A model generated the notes under the pieces. That model was given only the letters and a program-made list of their open reading frames with translations. It was not told the origin of the DNA and made no database searches. Shown piece by piece: positions 7,980 through 15,462 of a stretch of 39,128 nucleotides of DNA (the stretch's first letter is position 1; each line of letters begins with the position of its first letter). Source of the DNA: Terriglobales bacterium (GTDB taxonomy: Bacteria; Acidobacteriota; Terriglobia; Bryobacterales; Bryobacteraceae). The stretch lies in NCBI GenBank assembly GCA_021372245.1, contig JAJFUV010000145.1:1-39128 (forward strand). The letters run 5' to 3'. The position numbers and the translations under genes are program-made.

Positions 7980-9124
7980 AGCGGAATGCGGATCTTCAGC
8001 TCGACGCCGCGGCCGGGTTTCGAGTCGACCAGGAGTTCGCCGCTCAACTTATGCACGCGCTGCTTGATGCTGGCCGGGCCGATCCCCAACCGGTCGAGTT
8101 CTCCCAGGTTGAACGCGCCGCCGAACGGGAAGCCTGTGCCGTCGTCCCGCACCGTGATGGAGAGCGCCTTGGTAGGTTTCTCCACGACGACGGCGACGCG
8201 TGAAGCCTTGGAGTGCTTCTGCGCATTGTTCAGCGCTTCACGCACGACCTGCAGGACCTCGACGGCGGCTTCCGGCCCCACCCTGGCCTCGCGGTTGTCG
8301 CTGGTGAATGTGGCGGGGATGCCGCTGTCTTTCTTGAACATTTCCACTGCCCGGCGCAGCGATGCGTCGAGGTTGTCCGCCTCTACTTCGACGGGCCTCA
8401 TGCCGCGCAAAAACGTCCGCAACTCGCTGATCTGCGAGCGCCAGAGTTCCTGGAGATTCTCCAGTTCGGTCCGCGCCGCCCCCACGTTCTTGTCCAGCAT
8501 CTTGCGCAACACCTCCAGCCGCACCTGGAAGCTGATGAAACTCTGCAGCGGACCGTCGTGCAGGTCGGCGGCCACGCGACGGCGCTCCTGGTCGCGAATG
8601 CCCGCGGCCTCCTCGCGCGCCCGGGCGGTCATTTCCTCTGCGCGCCGCGCCCGGTCCAAAAGCTTGGCGCGGTGGAAGGAGAACACAAGGCCCATAAGGC
8701 CCGTGGCCAGGATGCTCGGCCAGAGCAATTCGGTTCCAGGCGGATTCACGATCAGGTGATAGCCCGTCACCGCCCCGGCCACAGTGACACTGTGCTGCCA
8801 GCCCAGTTCGAGGATGGCCACCAGGAGCAGAAAGCAATAGAAGGCGGCCCCCAGCCAAACGGCCCCCGGCGCGGCCAGCGAGACCCATCCCAGGTACAGA
8901 ACCGTGTCCGTGATGAGCAGCAGCAGCTTGTCGGTCTTCTCCCGGCGGATCCGCGTGGCCAGCGCCAGCAGCGTCAGGCTGAATAGCAGGAAGCATGCCG
9001 CGAAGACCGTGCCCGTGAACGAAGCTTGTGGATGCGACAGCGTTTGGCCCGCCAGACAGGCCGCCGCGAGCAGGGCCCGGAATAGGGCCGGCTGCCGCTC
9101 CTTGACCCATTTTTCTCCAAACAT
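7976..9124 (-). CDS. Membrane sensor histidine kinase, NarL/DegS type
   Basis: A 382-residue protein. The start is set at the ATG at 9122-9124 because it follows AGGTGA at a good distance and lies 7 bases after the methyltransferase stop; a further 20 codons upstream are open but would overlap that gene. Residues about 10-150 contain five or six hydrophobic segments, then a linker helix. The dimerisation domain has 'RRRVAADLHDGPLQS' with phospho-acceptor His189 (HisKA_3 class). The ATPase domain shows the N-box 'REALNNAQKHSKA' and a G-box 'RDDGTGFPF', and ends 'GRGVELKIRIPL'. Such kinases usually phosphorylate a LuxR/NarL-type response regulator, but none is encoded in this window, so its partner must be elsewhere. 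Confidence 0.88.
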   Translation of the reverse strand: MFGEKWVKERQPALFRALLAAACLAGQTLSHPQASFTGTVFAACFLLFSLTLLALATRIRREKTDKLLLLITDTVLYLGWVSLAAPGAVWLGAAFYCFLLLVAILELGWQHSVTVAGAVTGYHLIVNPPGTELLWPSILATGLMGLVFSFHRAKLLDRARRAEEMTARAREEAAGIRDQERRRVAADLHDGPLQSFISFQVRLEVLRKMLDKNVGAARTELENLQELWRSQISELRTFLRGMRPVEVEADNLDASLRRAVEMFKKDSGIPATFTSDNREARVGPEAAVEVLQVVREALNNAQKHSKASRVAVVVEKPTKALSITVRDDGTGFPFGGAFNLGELDRLGIGPASIKQRVHKLSGELLVDSKPGRGVELKIRIPL

Positions 9125-9131
9125 GGCTGAT

Positions 9132-9671
9132 TCACCTGCGGTACAGGAACAATGTATGGCTGCGGCCTTCGCCGTCGTCCTCAACGTGTTCAGTCTTCTC
9201 CGGCGTCCAGCCTGCGAACTCGAAATCGTGCGCCACGATGCGAACGCCTTTGCGGAGCTGCTTTTCCAACAGCGGGCGCACCTTCTCGTTGGACACGGGC
9301 AGCAGATACACGGTAATGAGGTCCGCGGAGCTGTAGTCCTGCAACATGATATCGCCCGGGATAATGCGCGCGGTCTTCTGCAAGCCCAGGCTGCGAATCT
9401 TCTCCGTGCTCTGTCTGACCAGGTCTTTGTCGAACTCGACGCCGGTTGCGTCGGCGTGGAACTTGCGCGCGGCCATGATCACGATGCGGCCGTCGCCGCT
9501 GCCCAGGTCGAACATCTTCTCGCCGGCTTTCAGTTCGCCGAACAACAGCATCCGTTCCACCACGGTCTCCGGCGTCGGATAGTAGGGTGCCAGTTTCTCC
9601 GGAGCCTTGGTTTCCTGAAATGCGACGACGCTCATCGCCGCCAGTATGATCGGTAAAACACTTCGGAACAT
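9132..9671 (-). CDS. Class I SAM-dependent methyltransferase with signal peptide
   Basis: The ATG at 9669-9671 gives 179 residues and follows GAGG at a normal distance; a longer frame to 9737 is open but would add 22 unlikely residues and overlap the previous gene. Residues 1-18 (MFRSVLPIILAAMSVVAF) look like a signal peptide or anchor. Motif I of Rossmann methyltransferases is clear at 54-63, 'FDLGSGDGRI', followed by the acidic 'GVEFD' loop and 'RIIPGDIMLQDYSSADLITVYLLP'. The arrangement 'YYPTPETVVERML' before motif I resembles small lysine or rRNA-type methyltransferases, but the target is unknown. An exported SAM enzyme is odd, since SAM is not normally found outside the cytoplasm. It is first of the tightly packed operon. 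Confidence 0.82.
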   Translation of the reverse strand: MFRSVLPIILAAMSVVAFQETKAPEKLAPYYPTPETVVERMLLFGELKAGEKMFDLGSGDGRIVIMAARKFHADATGVEFDKDLVRQSTEKIRSLGLQKTARIIPGDIMLQDYSSADLITVYLLPVSNEKVRPLLEKQLRKGVRIVAHDFEFAGWTPEKTEHVEDDGEGRSHTLFLYRR

Positions 9672-9733
9672 ATATTTAGTGCCTCGAATCAGAAGCAGTG
9701 TACCGCGAATCGAGCGGCCGTGAGTATTCAATT

Positions 9734-11653
9734 TCAAGGTTCGATATACAGGGGAACCCGGTTGCTCGAACGGCCATCGGCATCGATGTAGAGTTCGGCG
9801 GGGCCGGAATTCACCAGCGCCGGCAGTTGGACTTCGATCAGATAGAACCCGATGTAGCCGGGCGCCAGCGTTGCCCTCGTCACATCCATCGGAGCGCGGT
9901 CCAGATACACACGTACCGGGGCCACCACCCGCGGAGGATTATCGAGCGGCGCCGCTACGCCGGTGGGCCAATCGGGGCTGACGCGTCCCAAGCCGGTGGC
10001 CAGGATCTGCACTCTCGATCCCGAACGCGCGGGATTCATGCCGTCCAGCAGCACTCCGCTGTCGGCATCGAGCAGCATGGGAGCGCCGTCCCGGTCCACG
10101 AAAATCGCCGGAGACGCGCTTTCCATCGCCAGCCCTACCGTGAACGGACCCCGGTCCGCCCGCATGGCGAGCGAGAGCGTGGCACCCTGGGCCTCGAAGG
10201 GGACCTGGATCTGCGACTCGGTATCGGAGACGGCCAGCACCGGCGCATTCACTCCACCCGCGCGAGCCGACTGGATACGTGCCCCCAACACGCTCAACAG
10301 CGTGCCGGGCGCCGCCGAGCGCGCGCTGAAGTCCGCCGCATTCACCACGCGCAATTCGCGCAGCCGGTGTGGCGCCATGGTGGCGAAAACTCCGAAACCG
10401 TCCAACGCGGCGAACAACTGATTGCCGCCCGCATCCAGCCGCACGTCGTACGCCGCACCCCGCGGGAGGTTACCCGCAACTTGGGACCATGATGCAGCCC
10501 GGCTGCCGCCGGTCAGATCGGCGACGCCGAACCAGACGCCGGCATCCGTCGCCAGGTAAACAGTGCTGGAGGCCCGGTGCACCGTGACCGCATGCACGCC
10601 TGTTTCGGGAAGGTTCGCGGTCAGGTCGTCCCAGAACAGGCCGCCGTTGGCGCTGCGCAACACGCGCGCCGCCCGCTGTGTGTCCGCGGACCCGCTTCGG
10701 ACCGCAACGGCCAGGCGGGGCTCACCGGCATCAGCGTACAGGCCCTCGATGCGGGTGCCATCCGCCGCGCGAGAAACTCGCCACGAGCGCCCCCGATCGG
10801 TGGAAACCCATAGGCTACCCTCCACGCCGCCTGCATACGCCCAGTCTCCCGCCACAGCCACCGCCGTCACTTCGACGCCGATCACCCGGGAGAATCCCAG
10901 CCGGACCGCTGTCTCGGCCTCGACCGAGGGCTTCGCCGTCAACCGCCAGGCGAGTTTCTCTCCCGGTCTCCATTCGAGTTCGCCCATTCCTTCGGCCACT
11001 ACCCGGGTGCCGCGCAGCCCGATGGGCAACGCCGTCAGGCGCCGCACCGGCAGATTCGGCAACGCCTGGTTCAAGCCGGTCCAGGTCAAGCCGCCGTCGA
11101 GCGATCTCCACACCCCCCGTGAATTGGCGACGACGACGTCCTGGGTATCTCTCGGCGAAACGGCCAAGTCCTTCATCTCAGGCCCGATAATGGATTCGCC
11201 GCGATAGGAAGTAAGGCTGTTCCAACTTGTCCCGTTATCCTCGCTGCGGTAGGCCTGTCTACCGAAAGCGTACACTTGCCGGGCTCCGGAAGCGCTCACC
11301 CGCAAATGGGCCGCAGCCTCCGGCAGTTTGTTGACGGCGGGTACCTGGCTCCCGTCTACGGCCGGCTCGGCGGCCGTGCTGGGGGCCCAATTCTCGAAAT
11401 CCGCCGATTCGTAGACCTGGCCTGATCCAACGCGGGCATAGAGCCTCAAGCCGTCCGCGGAGTACCACACCCTCTCGACAGATCCCGTGGCAGGGGCGGC
11501 CAAATTCAGTTCCACTGCGGAATTGCCGATCCGCCGCCAATCTGCCCGATATTCCCCCGGTTCAGCCGGCGCCAGTTGCGCCAGGGCGAGACTCGTCCCC
11601 ACAATCATGGCGCAGACGGTCTTGAGGATCCGGTTTGTGTCAGGCGCGGCCAT
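9734..11653 (-). CDS. Secreted BNR-type beta-propeller protein with TIGR03437 (Solibacter) C-terminal domain
   Basis: A 639-residue exported protein with a signal peptide ending near 'SLALAQLAPAEP'. Several blades carry Asp-box-like turns: 'RSEDNGTSW', 'RSLDGGLTW', 'STDRGRSW' and 'RSANGGLFW'. From about residue 425 the sequence switches to the domain common in secreted proteins of Solibacter and relatives: 'VVNAADFSARSAAPGTLLSV', 'ESQIQVPFE', 'VQILATGLGRVSPDWPTG', 'YIGFYLIEVQLP', ending 'YIDADGRSSNRVPLYIEP'. The propeller resembles sialidase/photosystem-stability-factor folds, but no activity can be assigned. It is a strong marker for the host lineage. A TAAAAT box lies 11 bases upstream of the ATG. 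The methyltransferase gene follows after 62 bases. Confidence 0.87.
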   Translation of the reverse strand: MAAPDTNRILKTVCAMIVGTSLALAQLAPAEPGEYRADWRRIGNSAVELNLAAPATGSVERVWYSADGLRLYARVGSGQVYESADFENWAPSTAAEPAVDGSQVPAVNKLPEAAAHLRVSASGARQVYAFGRQAYRSEDNGTSWNSLTSYRGESIIGPEMKDLAVSPRDTQDVVVANSRGVWRSLDGGLTWTGLNQALPNLPVRRLTALPIGLRGTRVVAEGMGELEWRPGEKLAWRLTAKPSVEAETAVRLGFSRVIGVEVTAVAVAGDWAYAGGVEGSLWVSTDRGRSWRVSRAADGTRIEGLYADAGEPRLAVAVRSGSADTQRAARVLRSANGGLFWDDLTANLPETGVHAVTVHRASSTVYLATDAGVWFGVADLTGGSRAASWSQVAGNLPRGAAYDVRLDAGGNQLFAALDGFGVFATMAPHRLRELRVVNAADFSARSAAPGTLLSVLGARIQSARAGGVNAPVLAVSDTESQIQVPFEAQGATLSLAMRADRGPFTVGLAMESASPAIFVDRDGAPMLLDADSGVLLDGMNPARSGSRVQILATGLGRVSPDWPTGVAAPLDNPPRVVAPVRVYLDRAPMDVTRATLAPGYIGFYLIEVQLPALVNSGPAELYIDADGRSSNRVPLYIEP

Positions 11654-11664
11654 CCGCTGTGTCT

Positions 11665-11670
11665 ATTTTA
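11665..11670 (-). promoter_or_regulatory. Candidate -10 box (TAAAAT) for the propeller gene
   Basis: TAAAAT on the minus strand is followed by only 11 bases (AGACACAGCGG) before the ATG at 11653. If used, transcription would begin about 4 bases from the start codon. No convincing -35 box is seen, so support is moderate to low. Confidence 0.35.
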
Positions 11671-11787
11671 CCCTCTTCTATCGGCAATTTCCCTGAAGAC
11701 CTGTTGATTTCAGACGTAGTTGCCAATTCTTCTGTTACGGGCATCTACTTGCTGTGCACTTTTGGTGGTAGACTAAGTTTCGGCTGA

Positions 11788-11806
11788 GGGGGCACGAAGT
11801 GTCCCC
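11788..11806 (+). promoter_or_regulatory. Hairpin in the leader of the FecR gene
   Basis: GGGGGCAC, loop GAA, GTGTCCCC can form an 8-bp stem with one G-U pair. It lies 15 bases before the FecR ATG, so it would sit just upstream of the ribosome binding region (TTGGAAGTG). There is no U-run, so it does not look like a terminator. Function unknown. Confidence 0.4.
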
Positions 11807-11821
11807 AGATGTTGGAAGTGC

Positions 11822-12616
11822 ATGATGAGACGGTTGTGTCTCAGTTCGGTGCTCGGAGTGCTGCTGGTGGCGGCAATGGCAGGCGTGTGCGCCGCTGAAG
11901 TCCCCTGGGCAGGCACCCCGGGAGCGGCCAGGGTTGTGGTCGTCACCGGGCAGGTGTCCGCGCTGCGCGACTCCGTGCCCTGGGCTCTGAACGTGGGTAC
12001 CTGGGTGCAGCCGCAACAGATGATCATCAGTGGTGCGGACGGCTTTGCGGTCCTTGAGGTTTCCGACGGCAGCACCTTCGAGGTGTACCCCAACTCCCGC
12101 GTGACTTTCCGCAGCACCCCTGGCAACTGGAAGGACCTCATCGATTTGTGGCTTGGCCGCATCAAGGTGCACATCCAGAAGCCCGGCGGGCTACCGAACC
12201 ACAACCGCGTGCATACGCCCACTGCCGTCATCAGCGTCCGCGGCACCACTTTCCATGTTTCGCTCGAAGACGAGGACGATACTACGTTGGTATTGGTGGA
12301 AGAGGGCCAGGTCGCGGTGCAGCATCGCCTTCTGCCGCGAGGGGACCCCAGGCTGGTGAATGCCGGCGAGTATCTCCGGGTGTACAAGAACGAACCGCTG
12401 ACGACCAAGCTTATCGACAAGGGTTCCGCCATCAAGTACGCCTTCCGCTCGTTGAGGGACGCGCTCTATACTCTGGTTTACCGTACGCCTCGCACGGGTG
12501 GGGGAATTCCGGGCACCGGAACCCCTGGTGGAAGCGCGCCGCTACCCGGTGATGTCGATACGGGAACGCCTCCTCCTCCACCTCCCGCGGACCCTCCTCC
12601 GCCACCTCAGGACTGA
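11822..12616 (+). CDS. Exported orphan FecR-domain protein
   Basis: A 264-residue protein with a signal peptide (MMRRLCLSSVLGVLLVAAMAGVCAA). A FecR-type domain runs from about 38 to 195: 'VVVVTGQVSALRDSVPWALN', 'WVQPQQMIISGADGFAVLEV', 'SDGSTFEVYPNSRVTF', 'GRIKVHIQKPGG', 'HTPTAVISVRGTTFHV', 'LVEEGQVAVQHR'. The C-terminus is a Gly/Pro-rich tail (PPPPPPADPPPPPQD) with no transmembrane segment after the signal. Classical FecR proteins are membrane anti-sigma regulators paired with an ECF sigma factor and a TonB receptor; neither is nearby. This form is more likely a secreted or cell-wall protein using the FecR fold as a structural module. It is divergent from the propeller gene and followed after about 30 bases by a small secreted protein. 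Confidence 0.88.
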   Translation: MMRRLCLSSVLGVLLVAAMAGVCAAEVPWAGTPGAARVVVVTGQVSALRDSVPWALNVGTWVQPQQMIISGADGFAVLEVSDGSTFEVYPNSRVTFRSTPGNWKDLIDLWLGRIKVHIQKPGGLPNHNRVHTPTAVISVRGTTFHVSLEDEDDTTLVLVEEGQVAVQHRLLPRGDPRLVNAGEYLRVYKNEPLTTKLIDKGSAIKYAFRSLRDALYTLVYRTPRTGGGIPGTGTPGGSAPLPGDVDTGTPPPPPPADPPPPPQD

Positions 12617-12649
12617 GCGTGCGAAACTAGCGGTTAGATGCACCGTTCT

Positions 12650-13237
12650 ATGCCTACAATCAGATTCACCCGTCTGCCGTTTCTCCTCCTGCCGGCTATG
12701 TTCGCCGTAGCTCTGCCGTCAGCCGCCCAGCAAGGGGGCTTTGTTCCGGAGTGGGAGATCCGCAAGACGATCGCGGCCGTGACCGCGCAGTGCCAGCGGC
12801 TGAAACCACTCCTGGATCAGGTGAACCCGAAAGAATGGGTCGCCAAAGGTGCGCCCGAGGGTTACATTGCGCAGTGGAATTCCACCAGGACGAGCCTTGA
12901 ATACATGAAGACCTCGGCCGACAACCTCGCCAGGGAGCCGGAGCGGCTCACTTTCGCGCTGGATGCGTTTCTGCGGCTAGGCTCCTTCGAGTCCTTGCTC
13001 GATTCGCTCGCTGGAGGGGTCCGCAAGTATCAGAACCCGGCTGTCGCCGATCTCATCCAGGGAGTCATGGCGGAGAATTCGGGGAACCGGGAAAGATTGC
13101 GTGTTTACCTGCTCGAACTGGCTCAGACCAAGGAGCAGGAGTTCCAGGTAGTCAACCAGGAGGCGCAGCGCTGCCGGGCGAACATACTCCGCCAGCCGCA
13201 GGCCGCCGCGCCCGCAAGGAAGGCGGGACAACAGTGA
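12650..13237 (+). CDS. Small secreted protein of unknown function
   Basis: About 195 residues from the ATG at 12650 (an ATG four codons upstream at 12638 is also possible). It starts with a signal peptide ('RLPFLLLPAMFAVALPSAAQQ'). The mature protein is largely alpha-helical, with charged segments such as 'EIRKTIAAVTAQCQRLKPLLDQV' shortened here to 'CQRLKPLLDQV', 'YMKTSADNLAREPERL', 'RLRVYLLELAQTKEQEFQ' and an Ala-rich basic tail. Two Cys are present. I do not recognise the family. It follows the FecR gene in the same direction, and its TGA overlaps the GTG of the next small gene, so these three probably form an operon. Confidence 0.75.
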   Translation: MPTIRFTRLPFLLLPAMFAVALPSAAQQGGFVPEWEIRKTIAAVTAQCQRLKPLLDQVNPKEWVAKGAPEGYIAQWNSTRTSLEYMKTSADNLAREPERLTFALDAFLRLGSFESLLDSLAGGVRKYQNPAVADLIQGVMAENSGNRERLRVYLLELAQTKEQEFQVVNQEAQRCRANILRQPQAAAPARKAGQQ

Positions 13238-13407
13238 ACGAAACCCCGGCGCAAGTCTTTTCCTGTAGCATCTGCGGCGAGCCGTCCACCGAGATCTGCG
13301 TCTACTGCACCAAGGACGCTTGCCCGAATCACCTGTGCGAGAAGTGTCACCGCTGCAGCGATTGCTGCGAGTGCGACACGCCCAGGGGCGAGAGCGGCAC
13401 CCGGTAA
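13234..13407 (+). CDS. 57-residue Cys-rich, probable zinc-binding protein
   Basis: A GTG at 13234 overlaps the TGA of the upstream gene (GTGA) and opens 57 codons ending in TAA at 13405-13407. The peptide holds eleven Cys: C11, C14, C22, C25, C30, C35, C38, C41, C44, C45 and C47, mostly in CxxC pairs ('CSIC', 'CVYC', 'CEKC', 'CSDC'), plus His33 and His39. This pattern fits a B-box/RING-like zinc ribbon or a metal-binding mini-protein and is very unlikely to arise by chance in a shadow frame. There is no signal peptide, unlike the two genes before it. The last 61 bases overlap the 3' end of the convergent membrane-protein gene. Function unknown. Confidence 0.72.
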   Translation: MNETPAQVFSCSICGEPSTEICVYCTKDACPNHLCEKCHRCSDCCECDTPRGESGTR

Positions 13408-15437
13408 ACGGCGAAGTAAGTGTCCTGGTAAGCGGGCGCGGGTTCGAGCGACGGCCCGGCAGCCCGCAGGATCGCGTGTCCTGGCTCACCTTGCGGAACG
13501 ATCAGATAGCGGAACTCCCCGAGAACTAACTGCGTACGAACCGTTTCAGCATCGGCTTCCCTGTAGACCCCGTTGCGATTCATATAACACCGCATCTTGG
13601 CCGGTTCCGGAGCATACGCATACGAGCAGTTGCCGACTCCGAACACCCGTTCGCCCGGCTGTGCCGTTCCCCGGACGAATTCGATCGATCCGTAAGTGCG
13701 CAACGCTTCGCTAAGGTAGCCAGCCTTGTCCAGATGGCGCCGGAAGTAGCTCAACTGAGGTCGATTCACCTCCACGATCAGGGCACCGCACACCCCGAAC
13801 AGAAGCGCGTACGCCAGCGCTCCTGTCACGGAAGCGCTTGTCCAGCGTCCATACGAGCGGGCCAGCGTGGGCAACCGCGCCGCCGTCAGCGCCGCCAATA
13901 GCGCCAGCGGCGCGACGGCGTAACGCAGTCCGGGTATGTGGCAGATCCAATACGCCAGCGTAATGGTGATGAACACGAGGCACGCCCGCTCGCCGCTGGA
14001 TGATTTCCGCCGGCGGATCATCAGCCAGGCCGGCAGCGACAGCAGCAGGACCGCGCCCATGGGATACTCCAGCGGAGATTCGAAGAACGCCTTCCCGTGG
14101 TAAAGCAGGCGCCAGGGGCGGGCGAACTTGCGCTGTGGCGGCAAGGCTCGCGTTTGCAGACTGACGCTGCTGCTCACGCGCTCCGGGTATACAGTATTGC
14201 CGGTCAACCACCAGGCCCGGACGTGCCAGCACAGGCCGAACGCACCGAAAATCAGTGCGACCGCGGCCAATGCGCGCAGCCTTCGCCACTCGCTCCAAAC
14301 GGCATGCAGATACAATAGGCCGATAGCCGCGCCGCCCAGCAGCGCCACGTGCTTCACGCCGAAACTCGCGGCAAGCAGAAACGTGCCCAGCCAGATCCAG
14401 CGGAAGCGCCCGCTCTTTCTCCAGCGTAGATAGGCGTCCACGGCGGCCAACTGATACAACGCCAGCGCCGCGTCATTCTTCGCTACGCTCCCGGTCCAAT
14501 GCAGGAACGGCATCGACACGACCGCGGTCATGCCCGCCAGCGTTTCCAACCGGTCCATCCCTACGCGCCGGAGGATGCTGACGAGCAAAAGCAGCAAGAG
14601 AGCGAAAAAGACGGCAGGCAGCATCTGCGCGCCAGCTTGGCCCGCGAGTGAATATGCCGCGGCCATCAACACTTCGGCGCCTTGCGGGAAGTACGAATAG
14701 TCCAGGAAGGCGAGCGGCTCCAGCGAGTGTTGCCGCGCGAAGGTGGCGGCCAGCGTGAGGTGCATCTTGAGCGGGTCGAATGCCACGCTGGGCGAAAGCA
14801 CGACCATTGCCGACGATACGGCGAGGACCGCCCCAAACGTCATCAGTACGCCGGCGAGCGGCCGGCTCAGTTCAGCGTCGGAACTCCAGTTCTGCCACAT
14901 GCGGCGGCAGGCGCGCGCCAGCATGGGAATCTCGCGGCGCCACAGGATGAAGGGGGCCGCGATGAGGAGCGCGAACGTTGCCGGGTAAAACAGGTGGGCG
15001 AGCCCCACCCAGAACAGAACCCAGGAAAACAGCGCGAAACCAGCCGTGGCCGCGACCGCAATATCGCCGGCGGGATCTCCGGCTTCCAGTCCCAGCCGCT
15101 TCCGCAGGGTGCTGCCTGCTGCGTAAGCCGCGGCAAGCATACTCACCGAAACGAGCGTGGCAGCCGGCTCGTAGGCAAGGGCTGCCGCTGCCAAGACTCC
15201 GGCCAGAATCACGGGTCCGTGGCGCCAAAGTGCCCGGCGGCGAACCTGCGTGTACACCGCCACCGCCACGGCAGACACCGGCAGCCCTACCATGAGCAGC
15301 TTGTAGAACTGAGGTCCGGGACTCTTAAAGTACTCGAAATGCCAAAGCAGTGGCTTCGCGGTGAGCGCCAGAAACGCCGCCAACCATGTGAACCATATCC
15401 AATTCCCTTTTTTCCACCGCGTCTCGCCGCAAAGCAC
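13347..15437 (-). CDS. Large integral membrane protein, GT-C glycosyltransferase-like
   Basis: A 696-residue protein starting at a GTG. It has about 12-14 hydrophobic segments in the first 560 residues, for example 'GPVILAGVLAAAALAY', 'ALFSWVLFWVGLAHLFY', 'LPAVFFALLLLLLVSIL', 'AAIGLLYLHAVW' and 'ITLAYWICHIPGLRYAVAPL', then a soluble C-terminal part of about 120 residues. 'WTGSVAKNDAALALYQLAAV' and 'AWWLTGNTVYPE' between helices resemble loops of ArnT/PMT-like (GT39/GT83) enzymes, which transfer sugars from polyprenyl carriers at the periplasmic face. I cannot see a certain catalytic Asp/Glu, so the class is tentative. It is divergent from tyrS, with 25 bases between start codons. Confidence 0.72.
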   Translation of the reverse strand: MLCGETRWKKGNWIWFTWLAAFLALTAKPLLWHFEYFKSPGPQFYKLLMVGLPVSAVAVAVYTQVRRRALWRHGPVILAGVLAAAALAYEPAATLVSVSMLAAAYAAGSTLRKRLGLEAGDPAGDIAVAATAGFALFSWVLFWVGLAHLFYPATFALLIAAPFILWRREIPMLARACRRMWQNWSSDAELSRPLAGVLMTFGAVLAVSSAMVVLSPSVAFDPLKMHLTLAATFARQHSLEPLAFLDYSYFPQGAEVLMAAAYSLAGQAGAQMLPAVFFALLLLLLVSILRRVGMDRLETLAGMTAVVSMPFLHWTGSVAKNDAALALYQLAAVDAYLRWRKSGRFRWIWLGTFLLAASFGVKHVALLGGAAIGLLYLHAVWSEWRRLRALAAVALIFGAFGLCWHVRAWWLTGNTVYPERVSSSVSLQTRALPPQRKFARPWRLLYHGKAFFESPLEYPMGAVLLLSLPAWLMIRRRKSSSGERACLVFITITLAYWICHIPGLRYAVAPLALLAALTAARLPTLARSYGRWTSASVTGALAYALLFGVCGALIVEVNRPQLSYFRRHLDKAGYLSEALRTYGSIEFVRGTAQPGERVFGVGNCSYAYAPEPAKMRCYMNRNGVYREADAETVRTQLVLGEFRYLIVPQGEPGHAILRAAGPSLEPAPAYQDTYFAVYRVPLSPLGVSHSQQSLQR

Positions 15438-15450
15438 AACCTACCAATCG

Positions 15451-15456
15451 TACAAT
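15451..15456 (+). promoter_or_regulatory. Candidate -10 box (TACAAT) for tyrS, near-leaderless
   Basis: TACAAT begins the element TACAATAGTA, whose last base is only 2 bases before the tyrS GTG. With usual spacing, transcription would start at or next to the start codon, giving a leaderless mRNA. No ribosome binding site is visible before the GTG. The same ten bases precede the aminotransferase gene at 33209-33218. The -35 region is weak. Confidence 0.5.
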
Positions 15457-15462
15457 AGTAAT

